From JANNWF01 sp052390415 (GTDB lineage Bacteria > Pseudomonadota > Gammaproteobacteria > Xanthomonadales > Xanthomonadaceae), in the NCBI GenBank assembly GCA_052390415.1, contig JBQTGY010000053.1, forward strand, positions 1 to 64,000: 64,000 nucleotides of DNA. Reading direction: 5' to 3'. Numbering within the stretch: the stretch's first letter is position 1; every line of letters starts with the position of its first letter. The notes under the pieces are model-generated. The model saw nothing but the letters and a program-made list of their open reading frames with translations, was not told the origin of the DNA and ran no database searches. The position numbers were made by a program, and so were the translations under genes. This document shows positions 33,783 to 43,879 of the stretch, piece by piece.

Positions 33783-34343
33783 TTAGTGTTCGTTGGCAGT
33801 TGCTGCCAACTCTGCCCATTCCGTAAGCAAATTCTGGTCCAGTTCGCCGGCACGTTGCGCAAGTACGCGACCGTCAGGTCCAAGCAACACGCTGAAAGGC
33901 AGCACACTGCGGCGATTGCCGAAGTTTGTGGAGACATCGACCTTGCCAGGTTCAGCGATCCACACCGGCAGGGTAAGCGCATTGTCTTGGGCAAATCGGA
34001 TGACGGCGTCGACGTCTGCATCGATAGCGATGGCCAGCACGGCGGTTCCATCGCGATCACGGCGACCATGCCAAGCGTCCAGCATGGGCAATTCGCGCAC
34101 GCAGGGTGGGCACCAAGTGGCCCAGAAATTGATGATGAGGGGCTTGCCGTCGAACTGAGCCAGCGATTGTTTTGTGCCACGGATATCGGGCAATTCCAGC
34201 TCAAGTCGCTGGTCGCCGACGCTCAATATCGAAGCAGTTGGGGTCGCGGGTGAGCCCGGCGCAAATACAGCGCGACTCACGAACGCACCAGCGAGGCCAG
34301 CCAAAAAGGCCAGCAGGAGGATGGCTAGCGTCGAGCGCGTCAT
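33783..34343 (-). CDS. TlpA/ResA-like membrane-anchored thioredoxin
   Basis: 186 residues. N-terminal membrane anchor (about 7-28, ILLLAFLAGLAGAFVSRAVF) and a periplasmic thioredoxin fold with the redox motif NFWATWCPPCVRELP. The cis-Pro loop is in RRSVLPFSVLLGPDG. Such proteins keep periplasmic cysteines reduced, for example in cytochrome c maturation, and take electrons from DsbD, whose gene is just upstream on the same strand. A 100-base tandem repeat separates the two. Confidence 0.92.
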   Translation of the reverse strand: MTRSTLAILLLAFLAGLAGAFVSRAVFAPGSPATPTASILSVGDQRLELELPDIRGTKQSLAQFDGKPLIINFWATWCPPCVRELPMLDAWHGRRDRDGTAVLAIAIDADVDAVIRFAQDNALTLPVWIAEPGKVDVSTNFGNRRSVLPFSVLLGPDGRVLAQRAGELDQNLLTEWAELAATANEH

Positions 34344-34380
34344 CGTTTCAATTTCATCTCAAAGCGTGCGAGCTTCTGTG

Positions 34381-34480
34381 CGATTCCCGATTCCCGATTC
34401 CCGATTCCCGATTCCCGATTCCCGATTCCCGATTCCCGATTCCCGATTCCCGATTCCCGATTCCCGATTCCCGATTCCCG
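34381..34480. repeat. Perfect 7-base tandem repeat (CGATTCC) x 14.3
   Basis: One hundred bases of CGATTCC repeated 14 times plus CG, with no mismatch. As 7 is not a multiple of 3, it is open in several frames on the plus strand and encodes an artificial DSRFPIP repeat there, but no gene uses it. It lies between the dsbD stop (34486) and the TlpA-like gene start (34343). Perfect identity points to recent expansion or active homogenisation. Confidence 0.97.
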
Positions 34481-34485
34481 AACAA

Positions 34486-36675
34486 TCACTTGGCCGCAGC
34501 CTGCTGCAACGCATCTTCAACGATTCCTGCGGTCAAAATCGTCGGCAACACCACACCGTCACCACCACCAGCGGGATACACCACGTATAGCGGTACGCCT
34601 ACCGCATTGTGTGATTTCAGGAAGGCGGTGATCGCCGGGTCAACGTTGGTCCAGTCGCCTTTCATGTAGACGGCATTCGCCGCTTTCATCGCCGCGAGGA
34701 AGCCGTCTTGCGACAGCACCGCCTTCTCGTTGACCTTGCAGCTCACGCACCAATCCGCGGTCATGTTGACGAACACCACGCGGCCTTGTTGACGAAGCTC
34801 GGCGAGTGCGTCGCTCGAGTAGGCTTGCGCGCCGGTTTCGCTCGCCGTTGTTGCGCTGTTTCCGGGCTGTGGCTGTGGCAAACGATGGGTTGCCCACAAC
34901 GGCCACAGGCTCAGCAGGATCACTGCAATGGCCATTGCGCGTGCGACTGCTCCATCGCGATAGCGCAATTGCTCGCGCCACCAAAGACCCAAGGCCAGCA
35001 CTACGGCGCCTACCAACACATACAAAACGCCATCAGCACCGCGCTGCGCGGCAAGAATCGATACCAGCCAAGCGGCGGTCAAATACATCGGGAATGCCAT
35101 CACCTGTTTGAAGGTGTTCATCCACGCGCCGCTCTTGGGCAGGCGATTGGCGAGGGTCGGAATGAAACCGATCAGCAGAAACGGCAGCGCCAGCCCAAGG
35201 CCCAGGGCCAGAAACACGCCAATCGCTAGCGCCGACGGTGCGGCGAATGCGAACGCCAAGGCCGGACCCATGAAGGGCGCGGTGCAAGGGCTGGCAACGA
35301 CCACGGCCAACACGCCGGTGAAAAAATCACCGGCCGCGCCTTTCTTTTCGGTGAGCGATTGACCGGCCCCGGCCAAACTCGCACCCAGTTGAAATACGCC
35401 GGACAAGCTCAAGCCCACGGCCAACATCACGTAGGCCAAGGCACCGATGGCCAGCGGCTGCTGCAACTGGAAACCCCAGCCCAAGGCCAGACCGGCGCTG
35501 CGCAGCAACAGCGCCAGGCCGCCCACCGCCACAAAGCTGGCGAGCACGCCGGCCGTGTACCAAAGCGCGCTGCGGCGTGCGTTGTCGCGACCACCTTCTG
35601 CCAAAGACAGCACCTTGAGTGAAAGCACCGGCAGCACGCAGGGCATGAGATTCAGGATCAAGCCGCCAATCACGGCTGACAGTAGAGTGAGCATCACCAC
35701 GCCGAAGCCCAGCGCTTCGCCGACCGGCGCAGGCGCTGATTCGGAATCCTTGGATGCAGGTGCGGTGGTGGTCGCGGCCGGCAACTCGATGCGCACCTGC
35801 CGAGTCATCGGCGGGTAACAAATGCCATCGGTCTGGCAGCCTTGAAAGGTCGCCTCGATGAGCAATGCTTGTTTGTCCAAACGCTCGCGCGTCAACGGCA
35901 GCGGCACTTCGACCTGCTCGAAATACACAGCTACGTCGCCAAAATGTTCGTCGTAATGCGATTTTGCCGGTGGCCACTGCGGTGCCAACAACGCCACGCC
36001 TTCACCTTCGATCACTTTGAAACTGGAGCGGTCTCGATACAGGTAATAACCCGTCGCAGGCGTGAAGCGCAGCAGCAAGGTCGAGCCAGAGAGCGGGATC
36101 GCTTCCAGAGTAAATGCTTGCTCTTCGGGCAGTGGCAAACCGTCGGCTTGCACGGAAACCGGAGCCGCATTACCGAACTGCGGTTTGCTGGCATTGCCGA
36201 ATGGCAGCGTCGATAGACCCTGCATTGCGCTGGCCGGGCCGGCGGGCAGGCTCACGTTCACGATCTGCGTATGCGGCGGGTAACACACCCCCAAATCTGC
36301 GCAACCTTGATAACCGACCTTGAAGCTGACTTCCGTGACGCCATCGGCTGCAGCGCCGGTCAGGATCCCAACAAGCGAGCCACGATAGGTCTCGACTTCG
36401 CCAAAAAACTCATCGGTGTGGCGGTCACCATCCGGCAGTTGCAGCGGATTGGCCTTGAAGCCCGCGCTCTCGACCTTGGCGTTGGTGCGGTGCCGATAGA
36501 GATAGTAACCATCGGCGATCTTCCAGTTGAACTCGATGCGCCCGCGCTCGGAGGCTGTTGCGGTCAGGACGAAGGCCTCGTCGATGGGCAGCAGATCCGC
36601 TTCATCGACGGCGAGGGCCGCCGTCGGAATCCAGAGCGTTGCGCAAAGCAGCCACAGGCAGATACGAAGCAGCAT
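34486..36675 (-). CDS. dsbD: Thiol:disulfide interchange protein DsbD with two N-terminal alpha domains
   Basis: 729 residues against 565 in E. coli. After a signal peptide come two DsbD-alpha domains: YQGCADLGVCYPPHT near residue 125 and FQGCQTDGICYPPMT near 280, each with the redox cysteine pair. Then eight membrane helices, including NLMPCVLPVLSLKVLSL and ASPCTAPFMGPALA with the two membrane cysteines, and a C-terminal thioredoxin domain with DWCVSCKVNE. It carries electrons from cytoplasmic thioredoxin to the periplasm; the TlpA-like protein next door is a likely acceptor. The extra alpha domain explains the length. Confidence 0.95.
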   Translation of the reverse strand: MLLRICLWLLCATLWIPTAALAVDEADLLPIDEAFVLTATASERGRIEFNWKIADGYYLYRHRTNAKVESAGFKANPLQLPDGDRHTDEFFGEVETYRGSLVGILTGAAADGVTEVSFKVGYQGCADLGVCYPPHTQIVNVSLPAGPASAMQGLSTLPFGNASKPQFGNAAPVSVQADGLPLPEEQAFTLEAIPLSGSTLLLRFTPATGYYLYRDRSSFKVIEGEGVALLAPQWPPAKSHYDEHFGDVAVYFEQVEVPLPLTRERLDKQALLIEATFQGCQTDGICYPPMTRQVRIELPAATTTAPASKDSESAPAPVGEALGFGVVMLTLLSAVIGGLILNLMPCVLPVLSLKVLSLAEGGRDNARRSALWYTAGVLASFVAVGGLALLLRSAGLALGWGFQLQQPLAIGALAYVMLAVGLSLSGVFQLGASLAGAGQSLTEKKGAAGDFFTGVLAVVVASPCTAPFMGPALAFAFAAPSALAIGVFLALGLGLALPFLLIGFIPTLANRLPKSGAWMNTFKQVMAFPMYLTAAWLVSILAAQRGADGVLYVLVGAVVLALGLWWREQLRYRDGAVARAMAIAVILLSLWPLWATHRLPQPQPGNSATTASETGAQAYSSDALAELRQQGRVVFVNMTADWCVSCKVNEKAVLSQDGFLAAMKAANAVYMKGDWTNVDPAITAFLKSHNAVGVPLYVVYPAGGGDGVVLPTILTAGIVEDALQQAAAK

Positions 36676-37026
36676 GGTGTCGAGATTCCAAAGGCGCAGC
36701 TGTTGCGCAACGGGGTAGCAGACTGCCCGCCGCGGTGTGGTCAGAGTGTGGTGTTACTTCGTAGATGCGCTGACGAAGCCCGTTGATTGCTTGCTCGCGC
36801 AGCGGCATGCGACCGCGAAACAGCAACGAAGTTCGGCAACCGACCGTCCCAAGCACTGCGGCGCATCATCTGAGTGCGGGGCTCATGGAGGGCCGCGCTC
36901 CCGCGCGGCTGCTGTTAGTGCGGAGCCCGGATTCCGCCGCGCTGCATCCAGGCTACGCCGCCGTTAGCGTTGTCCATGTCAGCGAGGGCAGCGCCGCAGC
37001 AGCGGCGCCCTCCGCGGCACGTAAGC
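36676..37026. other. Intergenic region with a dispersed repeat
   Basis: 351 bases between dsbD and the nuclease gene, both read leftward. Bases about 36916-36960 (GCCCGGATTCCGCCGCGCTG then CATCCAGGCTACG) match a widespread proteobacterial intergenic repeat type, and 36890-36910 (GGGCCGCGCTCCCGCGCGGC) is a hairpin. No gene was recognised; the dsbD promoter should lie near 36680-36760 but is not obvious. Confidence 0.55.
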
Positions 37027-39411
37027 TCACTCAAACCCGTTGGCAAAAATCAGCGTTTCGCCAAGCAAATTGCAGGTGGGCGGATTGACCGACTGGAACA
37101 ACGCCAGCGTCGCCCATTCCGGATGGTCGATGAACGGATTACGGTTGCCCTGGAAGTTCAGCACCATCTGATTGCGCGCCAGCTCCAACGCGTCCGGTGG
37201 ATCGGCCTGATGCCACGCCAGCAAGGTGTTCAGCAAGCCCATGTAAGCGACCGGTGCTGATGCCGGCGTGCCGGTGATCAAGCCCGGCGTGTTGGTCAAC
37301 TCGAGGTCGGGCAGGTTGTCGCCGCCTTCGTAGCGGATCGCCATGTACATGACCGCGCGCGCCATGTCGCCCTTGCGGAAGTTCCAAACCTCGAACTGAT
37401 CCGCATCGAACCAGTTGGAATTGCCGGGATACACGCCCGAGCCGCCGCCATTGTTGTTGTTGGCCACGGTCACACGTTCGGTGCAACCGCTGCTGCAATT
37501 CTCGTAGCGGCTGTTGCCGCGATCACTGTTGTAGCCGATGTTGGTCAGATACAGCATGTGAGTGTCGGTGTAGGCCGCCAGCGTATCGGTGGGAAAGCCT
37601 ATCGAGTTGGGCCAGGTGTGCTCGCGGTTGTAGTTGTTGTTGCCGCCGCCGGCTTTCGGGTACGACTCGTTGCGATAGGCGTCGAGAATATTGTTGATGT
37701 TGTTGGGATCTTCATCGGCCATCTCCAGCACGTTCCAGGTATCCAGACGGCCGGTCGCCGTGTACGGATAAAAAGTGTGGCCGCGAATGACCTGATGCAG
37801 AGAGCAGCGCAGTTGCTGCGCATCACTGGTGTTGACCGGAGCGTAATAGGGCACAGGCAAGGCGTGCTGGACCGTGAACGCAATCACCGTGTCGGCTGTC
37901 GGATTGGCACCGCCGGCATCAGTGACGGCGCTGGCGACGATTCGGAACACGCAGTCTTCGCTGCCAGCCAGCGGGGTGCTTGTGCTGATGAAGAATTCCG
38001 TACCGGTGGCGGGATAAGTGAGTACGTTGATGCCGGTCAACTCGCAGGAAAGCGTGAATGCCCCTGCGCCCAAGGTCACTGACTCACTGAACTGAGCGCG
38101 TAGTTCGGCCGCTGATGGAAACCTGGTCGAGCCTTGCAGGGGTTGGGTGCTGGTGATGACCGGTGGCGGATTGGCCGCCGGGTCGACGATGCTGAAGTTC
38201 ACCGCATTGGGTCCGGTCAACGCATCCGCGGTGCCGTCCTGATCCAGGATCTGCTCGGCAGCAAGGACCAGCGAACAGGATTCGAGCGGAGTGAAATCGC
38301 TATTCGGGTTGATGGTGAAGGCAATGGGCCCACCACTGACCACCGTATCTGCCACCCCGCGAGAGCCACTGCTGGAGCAGCTGATCGTGAACCAATTGTT
38401 GCCGAAAGTGACCGGTTCCGAGAAGGTCACGCCAAGGTTGCCGTTGGGCGCGAAGCCGACGGTGTTGTTGGCGGGAATGCTGGACACCAGCGTCGGTGCG
38501 TTATCGATGCCGGTCTGGAAATTGAGGGTGAACGGATTCGCCAGCGGATCGAGATTGCCGTCCAGATCGGTGACCGCTGCGGCCGCAATCGTCAGCGTGC
38601 ATGAGGCGCTGAATGGCAAGGACGAATTCGGAGTCAGGGTGCGACTGCTGCCGCTGCCGGAAATCGTCAGCGGCCTGGGTCCCGCGTTGCAGTTCAGTGC
38701 CACACCGCCAGCATCGATGGCGATGGGCTCGTTGAAAGTCAGCGTGATTGGCGCGGTCACCGCCACATTGGTCGCGCCTTCGGTCGGCACGCTGCTCACA
38801 ATCACTGGAGGAGTGTCGCCCGCCGGCACGAAGGTTTGGCCGTTGTTGCAGGCGCCCATCGTCTGCGCAGCACTTCCATTCCAGGTGAAACCTGCATAGG
38901 TGCCGGCACTGCCGCCCAACTGCAGGGACGTGCCCGGCGCCGTCGTGTTGGGTTCGCTGACACCGATGTCGGCTGAGTTCATGCCCGCAGCCGGGCCATT
39001 GCTGGCGATCAATACCCCTTCGTAGCTCAGCAGCTGAACGACCGCGCTACCGGGCCCGATCAACGCCATGCCGTCAGGGGCGCCGTTTTGAATTCCGTTC
39101 GTCGGATAGCTAAGCGCGGCGACTCGTACTTGCGCTCCACAGGTGACCAAGTTGCCAGCCGGCAGTGGATCCGTGTCGTAGGAAGTTGCCGCGTTCGGGC
39201 TGGAGCCGTTGTACAGAACGATCGAATAAAGCGTCAGATCTTCGCCGGCGGTGGCCACCACTTCGATGGCTTCGCCCACGTCGCCCGCTGCTGTCGAGTC
39301 GTCGTAGTGAATCTCGTTGATGAACACATCGGCGCTGGCCAATAGCGGCGACAGGCACAAGGTGAGGCCGGTCAGTCGGCGCAAGCATCGAAGGGTCATG
39401 GCACGGCTCAT
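37027..39411 (-). CDS. Secreted endonuclease I family nuclease with lamin-tail-like and Ig-like domains
   Basis: 794 residues. Signal peptide (LTGLTLCLSPLLASA), then a lamin-tail-like domain beginning DVFINEIHYDDS, then three Big_5-type Ig-like modules, each opening PP-V/T-hydrophobic-S-S-x-P (for example PVIVSSVPTEGATNVAV) with a later TLTFNEPI or GVTFSEPV. The endonuclease I domain is C-terminal, with catalytic NREHTWPNS near residue 595 and NFRKGDMARAVMYMA. The protein ends LIFANGFE. It probably degrades extracellular DNA. The final tail resembles that of the secreted propeller protein at 50 kb. Confidence 0.9.
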   Translation of the reverse strand: MSRAMTLRCLRRLTGLTLCLSPLLASADVFINEIHYDDSTAAGDVGEAIEVVATAGEDLTLYSIVLYNGSSPNAATSYDTDPLPAGNLVTCGAQVRVAALSYPTNGIQNGAPDGMALIGPGSAVVQLLSYEGVLIASNGPAAGMNSADIGVSEPNTTAPGTSLQLGGSAGTYAGFTWNGSAAQTMGACNNGQTFVPAGDTPPVIVSSVPTEGATNVAVTAPITLTFNEPIAIDAGGVALNCNAGPRPLTISGSGSSRTLTPNSSLPFSASCTLTIAAAAVTDLDGNLDPLANPFTLNFQTGIDNAPTLVSSIPANNTVGFAPNGNLGVTFSEPVTFGNNWFTISCSSSGSRGVADTVVSGGPIAFTINPNSDFTPLESCSLVLAAEQILDQDGTADALTGPNAVNFSIVDPAANPPPVITSTQPLQGSTRFPSAAELRAQFSESVTLGAGAFTLSCELTGINVLTYPATGTEFFISTSTPLAGSEDCVFRIVASAVTDAGGANPTADTVIAFTVQHALPVPYYAPVNTSDAQQLRCSLHQVIRGHTFYPYTATGRLDTWNVLEMADEDPNNINNILDAYRNESYPKAGGGNNNYNREHTWPNSIGFPTDTLAAYTDTHMLYLTNIGYNSDRGNSRYENCSSGCTERVTVANNNNGGGSGVYPGNSNWFDADQFEVWNFRKGDMARAVMYMAIRYEGGDNLPDLELTNTPGLITGTPASAPVAYMGLLNTLLAWHQADPPDALELARNQMVLNFQGNRNPFIDHPEWATLALFQSVNPPTCNLLGETLIFANGFE

Positions 39412-39644
39412 TACGCATGGGCGGGCGCGCAGTCTACCGCCCGTCTATGTGCCTGTCCGTGACACGCGCCGGGTCGCGCGCTGTGCCTGCGGGAAATTGC
39501 CGGTTCCGTCGGAGGGCGCCGCTCCTGCGGCGCTGCTTTCCAATCAACCTCAAGAGCAGCTGCGCAGGAGCACGGACCTCCCAGAGCGAGCACATCGATG
39601 TAAGGGATCGAACTCGCAAACGACAAATTGCGTGTGCATCGCCC

Positions 39645-39670
39645 CTTGAAACTGCGACGCACTGCCCCAT
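39645..39670 (+). promoter_or_regulatory. sigma-32 heat-shock promoter of groESL
   Basis: CTTGAAA at 39645-39651, 13 bases, then CCCCATCT at 39665-39672, an exact match to both halves of the RpoH consensus. It reads towards groES, about 120 bases before the start codon. Confidence 0.9.
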
Positions 39671-39720
39671 CTTTCCGCCCGTCCCGGGGCTTCACTTGTT
39701 TCCCGGACTACGCGTAAAAT

Positions 39721-39747
39721 TTGGCACTCACCGATGGGGAGTGCTAA
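39721..39747 (+). promoter_or_regulatory. CIRCE operator (HrcA binding site)
   Basis: TTGGCACTC, nine bases, GAGTGCTAA: one base from the perfect CIRCE inverted repeat. A good -10 box (TAAAAT, 39715-39720) touches its left edge, so a second, housekeeping promoter probably starts within the operator and is repressed by HrcA. Confidence 0.95.
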
Positions 39748-39793
39748 CAACCCGTCGAAAGTCATTCCGAATCAACTGTTTACGAGGATAGCT

Positions 39794-40081
39794 ATGAATC
39801 TGCAGCCATTGAACGACCGCGTTGTCATCAAGCGTATGGAAGAAGAGCGCCTGTCAGCCGGTGGCATCGTCATCCCCGACAACGCCACCGAGAAGCCGAT
39901 CAAGGGTGAAGTCATCGCTGTTGGCGAAGGCAAGCCGCTGGACAACGGTTCGGTGCGCGCGCTGAAAGTGAAGAGCGGCGACAAAGTGCTGTTCGGCAAG
40001 TATTCCGGCACTGAAGTGAAGGTCGACGGCACCGAGTACCTGGTGGTCCGCGAAGACGACATTTTCGCGATCATCAACTGA
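39794..40081 (+). CDS. groES: Co-chaperonin GroES
   Basis: 95 residues, standard length. MNLQPLNDRVVIKRMEEERL, SAGGIVIPDNATEKP (mobile loop that binds GroEL), and the tail EYLVVREDDIFAIIN. The start follows GAGGATAGCT. It caps GroEL during folding. Operon with groEL, heat-regulated through the sigma-32 promoter and CIRCE. Confidence 0.98.
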   Translation: MNLQPLNDRVVIKRMEEERLSAGGIVIPDNATEKPIKGEVIAVGEGKPLDNGSVRALKVKSGDKVLFGKYSGTEVKVDGTEYLVVREDDIFAIIN

Positions 40082-40166
40082 TCCTCAAGTCGTAAACCGT
40101 GCGTGTAGGGCGGGTCTAGACCCGCCGCCGCATCCAGAATCAAACCCCATTTTAGGAAATACAAAC

Positions 40167-41819
<1,653 letters not shown>

Positions 41820-41906
41820 TGCCCGCTCTGCCGATCAGTTCACCGATCAAAAAAGGCGGAGGCCGGCAACGGTCTCCGCCGCTTCGAATGGAATCGAAGC
41901 AACAGG

Positions 41907-41930
41907 AACCCCGCTTCGGCGGGGTTTTTG
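41907..41930 (+). terminator. Rho-independent terminator after groESL
   Basis: Stem CCCCGC / GCGGGG with the very stable TTCG loop (41909-41924), followed by TTTTTGTTTTT. A second, weaker hairpin (GGCGGAG...CTCCGCC) lies just before it at about 41855-41881. Confidence 0.92.
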
Positions 41931-42073
41931 TTTTTGTGCCGCCTAAGTCGGGCACCACCAAGCAGTCGAAGCAGCCAATCGAAGTTCGACCGGCGGCCCG
42001 AGAAAGCGGGTCTTTTCCTTTAGGCTGGTGACTGGCAAGGTCAAGGACTGCGACCAACTCTCTTGGAACCTGC

Positions 42074-42345
42074 ATGCCGAAGCGAACCAGTCTTGCAGGA
42101 AGCGAATTGTTCATCGTCGACAACAGCAATGAAGACTGGAAGGCAGCCCGATACCTGCGCGACTGGTGCCAGCTTTCCAGCGCAATCGACATCGCCACAG
42201 GCTACTTCGAGATTGGCGCTTTACTCGCGCTGGGTGACGAATGGCAGAAAGTCGATGGCATTCGCATCCTCATGGGTGACGAGGTCTCACGGCGAACGAA
42301 GAGGGCGTTTGACGAAGTAATGGTCCGAGTGGCGGATCGACTCGA
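42074..42345 (+). pseudogene. 5' fragment of a helicase-associated PLD-like protein
   Basis: About 90 codons from ATG: SELFIVDNSNEDWKAARYLR, ELFI followed by DIATGYFEIGALLAL and IRILMGDEVSRRTKRAFDEV. This is how the N-terminal phospholipase D-like domains of SNF2-type helicase proteins begin; those genes are often in defence or mobile regions. The similarity stops near 42345, where transposase sequence in another frame begins, so only the start of the gene is left. The open frame continues to 42862 by chance. Confidence 0.6.
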
Positions 42346-42690
42346 CCAAAGCATCTTGAACACTTCGCGGTCGAGCGGGTCATTGTCGTCGCCGACCGCG
42401 GCCTGCTCAGCCTCGACAACGTCAGTGAGTTGGCGCAGGTTGCTGAGCAGACGCAACGCCAACTTCAGTTCATCCTCGCGGTGCCGGCACGCCGCTACGC
42501 TGAGCATGGCGGCACCCTCGACGCGATGCAGGTCACCGACGGATTGGCCGAAGGCTGCTTTGCCGAGCATCGGCTGGTGGAGCGGGCCACGCAGAATCCG
42601 TGGGGATTTCCCGAGCACGCCTGGCGTCACTCGCGATCAATCGACAATCACCCGCCGTGCATGCGAGCACCGGCGAAGTTGTACAGCTGA
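42346..42690 (+). pseudogene. Internal fragment of an IS1634-family transposase
   Basis: In the frame ending at 42690 the translation reads EHFAVERVIVVADRGLLSLD, then NVSELAQ, FILAVPARRYAEH and GCFAEHRLVERA. The VVADRGLLS string holds the second catalytic Asp region of IS1634-type DDE transposases. Neither the N-terminus nor the C-terminal Glu region is present. It joins directly to the helicase fragment, which suggests that an insertion was followed by deletion. Confidence 0.65.
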
Positions 42691-42881
42691 ACCAGAGGTT
42701 GGCGACCATTCCGCCGGCCGAATGACCGTGCTTCAGCGGTCGGCGATGGGCCAACAAGCGACGCTCTACCAAGCTATTCGACAAACGCCGCAGGGCGGCC
42801 ATTCGCCGACGAGGCCACCTGCCCCGCGTCGTGGGGGCAGGTGCAAACCTCGATCAGGCTAGTCAGTAAAGCTGCTACCGG
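42691..42881. other. Intergenic, no gene seen
   Basis: About 190 bases between the transposase fragment and the convergent secreted protein gene. CCACCTGCCCCGCGTCGTGG with GGGGCAGGTG (about 42817-42843) makes a hairpin that may end transcription from either side. Nothing else was recognised. Confidence 0.4.
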
Positions 42882-43697
42882 CTACTGCTGAAACTTCCAC
42901 AACTGGCCAGATACGTCCTGACATTTATCCATGAACGCCGCGCCATTGTTGGAGCCGCCAGCCTGGTTGCCCTCAAGGCACTCTTCCGCGTTTTCGCGGA
43001 ACTGAGTGGTTAGCTTGAAGTATCCATTGTTGACGGGAAAAGCCATCCACAACTGGCCAGATACGTTCTGACATTTATCCATGAACGCTGCACCATTGTT
43101 GGAGCCGCCAACCTGGTTGCCCTCAAGGCATTCACCCTCGTTCTCGCGGAACTGAGTGGTGAGCCTAACGTATCCATTCTCGGCGGGTATCGCTTGCCAA
43201 AGCTGGCCAGATACGTTCTGGCATTTGTCCATGAACGCCGCGCCATTTATTGAGCCGTTTACCTGATTGCCCTCAAGGCATTCACCGTTGCTCTCGCGGA
43301 ACTGAGTGGTGAGCCTGAAATAACCGTTCGGAAAACTGGAAACAGTATTGCTGGCCGAACCACAATTCGGGTCGCGTTCCACGAGCACGTTGGACAGGAT
43401 GTCGTTGAAGTTGTCGTCGGTCAGATCCGCGTCGTCCGCCGTCAGCACCAGTTCCGGTCCGTTTTGTCCTGGCCCGGCCCCGTACAAGGTGACCTTGAAG
43501 CACTGACTGACCTGGACCGAACTGGCGACGTCATTACCCAGCGCCAGCGGACCGACGTTCAAGCCCTCAACCAGAGCCTGGCTCCTACCGTTGAAATTGG
43601 TGTGCTCGAAGATCGTGGCCGGAGCGTTGGTTTGTGCATGACTGCTCGAAGCAAGGCTCAGCGCAATCAACGCGGTCAAGTTCCTGATTTTGTGCAT
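42882..43697 (-). CDS. Secreted protein with crystallin-like N-terminus and three 50-residue lectin-like repeats
   Basis: 271 residues from the ATG at 43697, preceded by GGAGAAG; a start five codons earlier is less likely. Signal peptide (LTALIALSLASSSHAQ). Residues about 25-80 resemble a beta/gamma-crystallin module (IFEHTNFNGRSQALVEG and SSVQVSQCFKVTLY). Then three tandem repeats of 50 residues, each with GYFRLTTQFRE, CLEGNQV.GS, GAAFMDKCQNVSGQLW, two cysteines apiece, ending at the C-terminus. The pattern recalls ricin-B/QxW units. The repeats are also very similar at the DNA level, so they are recent duplications. Role unknown; carbohydrate or surface binding is a guess. Confidence 0.8.
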   Translation of the reverse strand: MHKIRNLTALIALSLASSSHAQTNAPATIFEHTNFNGRSQALVEGLNVGPLALGNDVASSVQVSQCFKVTLYGAGPGQNGPELVLTADDADLTDDNFNDILSNVLVERDPNCGSASNTVSSFPNGYFRLTTQFRESNGECLEGNQVNGSINGAAFMDKCQNVSGQLWQAIPAENGYVRLTTQFRENEGECLEGNQVGGSNNGAAFMDKCQNVSGQLWMAFPVNNGYFKLTTQFRENAEECLEGNQAGGSNNGAAFMDKCQDVSGQLWKFQQ

Positions 43698-43879
43698 GGT
43701 TGTCTTCTCCATTTTGCGGATTCCGTGCGCGGTGGGTAGGTAGACCGTGACCAGTCAGCCACGGACAAATCAGAGACGCGCAAGAAGTCACTCGCGAGGA
43801 TCATCCCCGACGAAAAAATTCCGAATGCCCGAAGCCCGCCGCGCGGGAGCCTGTTCTGCTCGAGATCGACGAACCAGAC

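Noticed and set aside
34172..34669. Open frames encoding a DSRFPIP repeat protein
   Set aside because: The repeat is only the translation of the 7-base tandem array, which is open in several frames; the flanks are antisense to dsbD and the TlpA-like gene and have no start signal.
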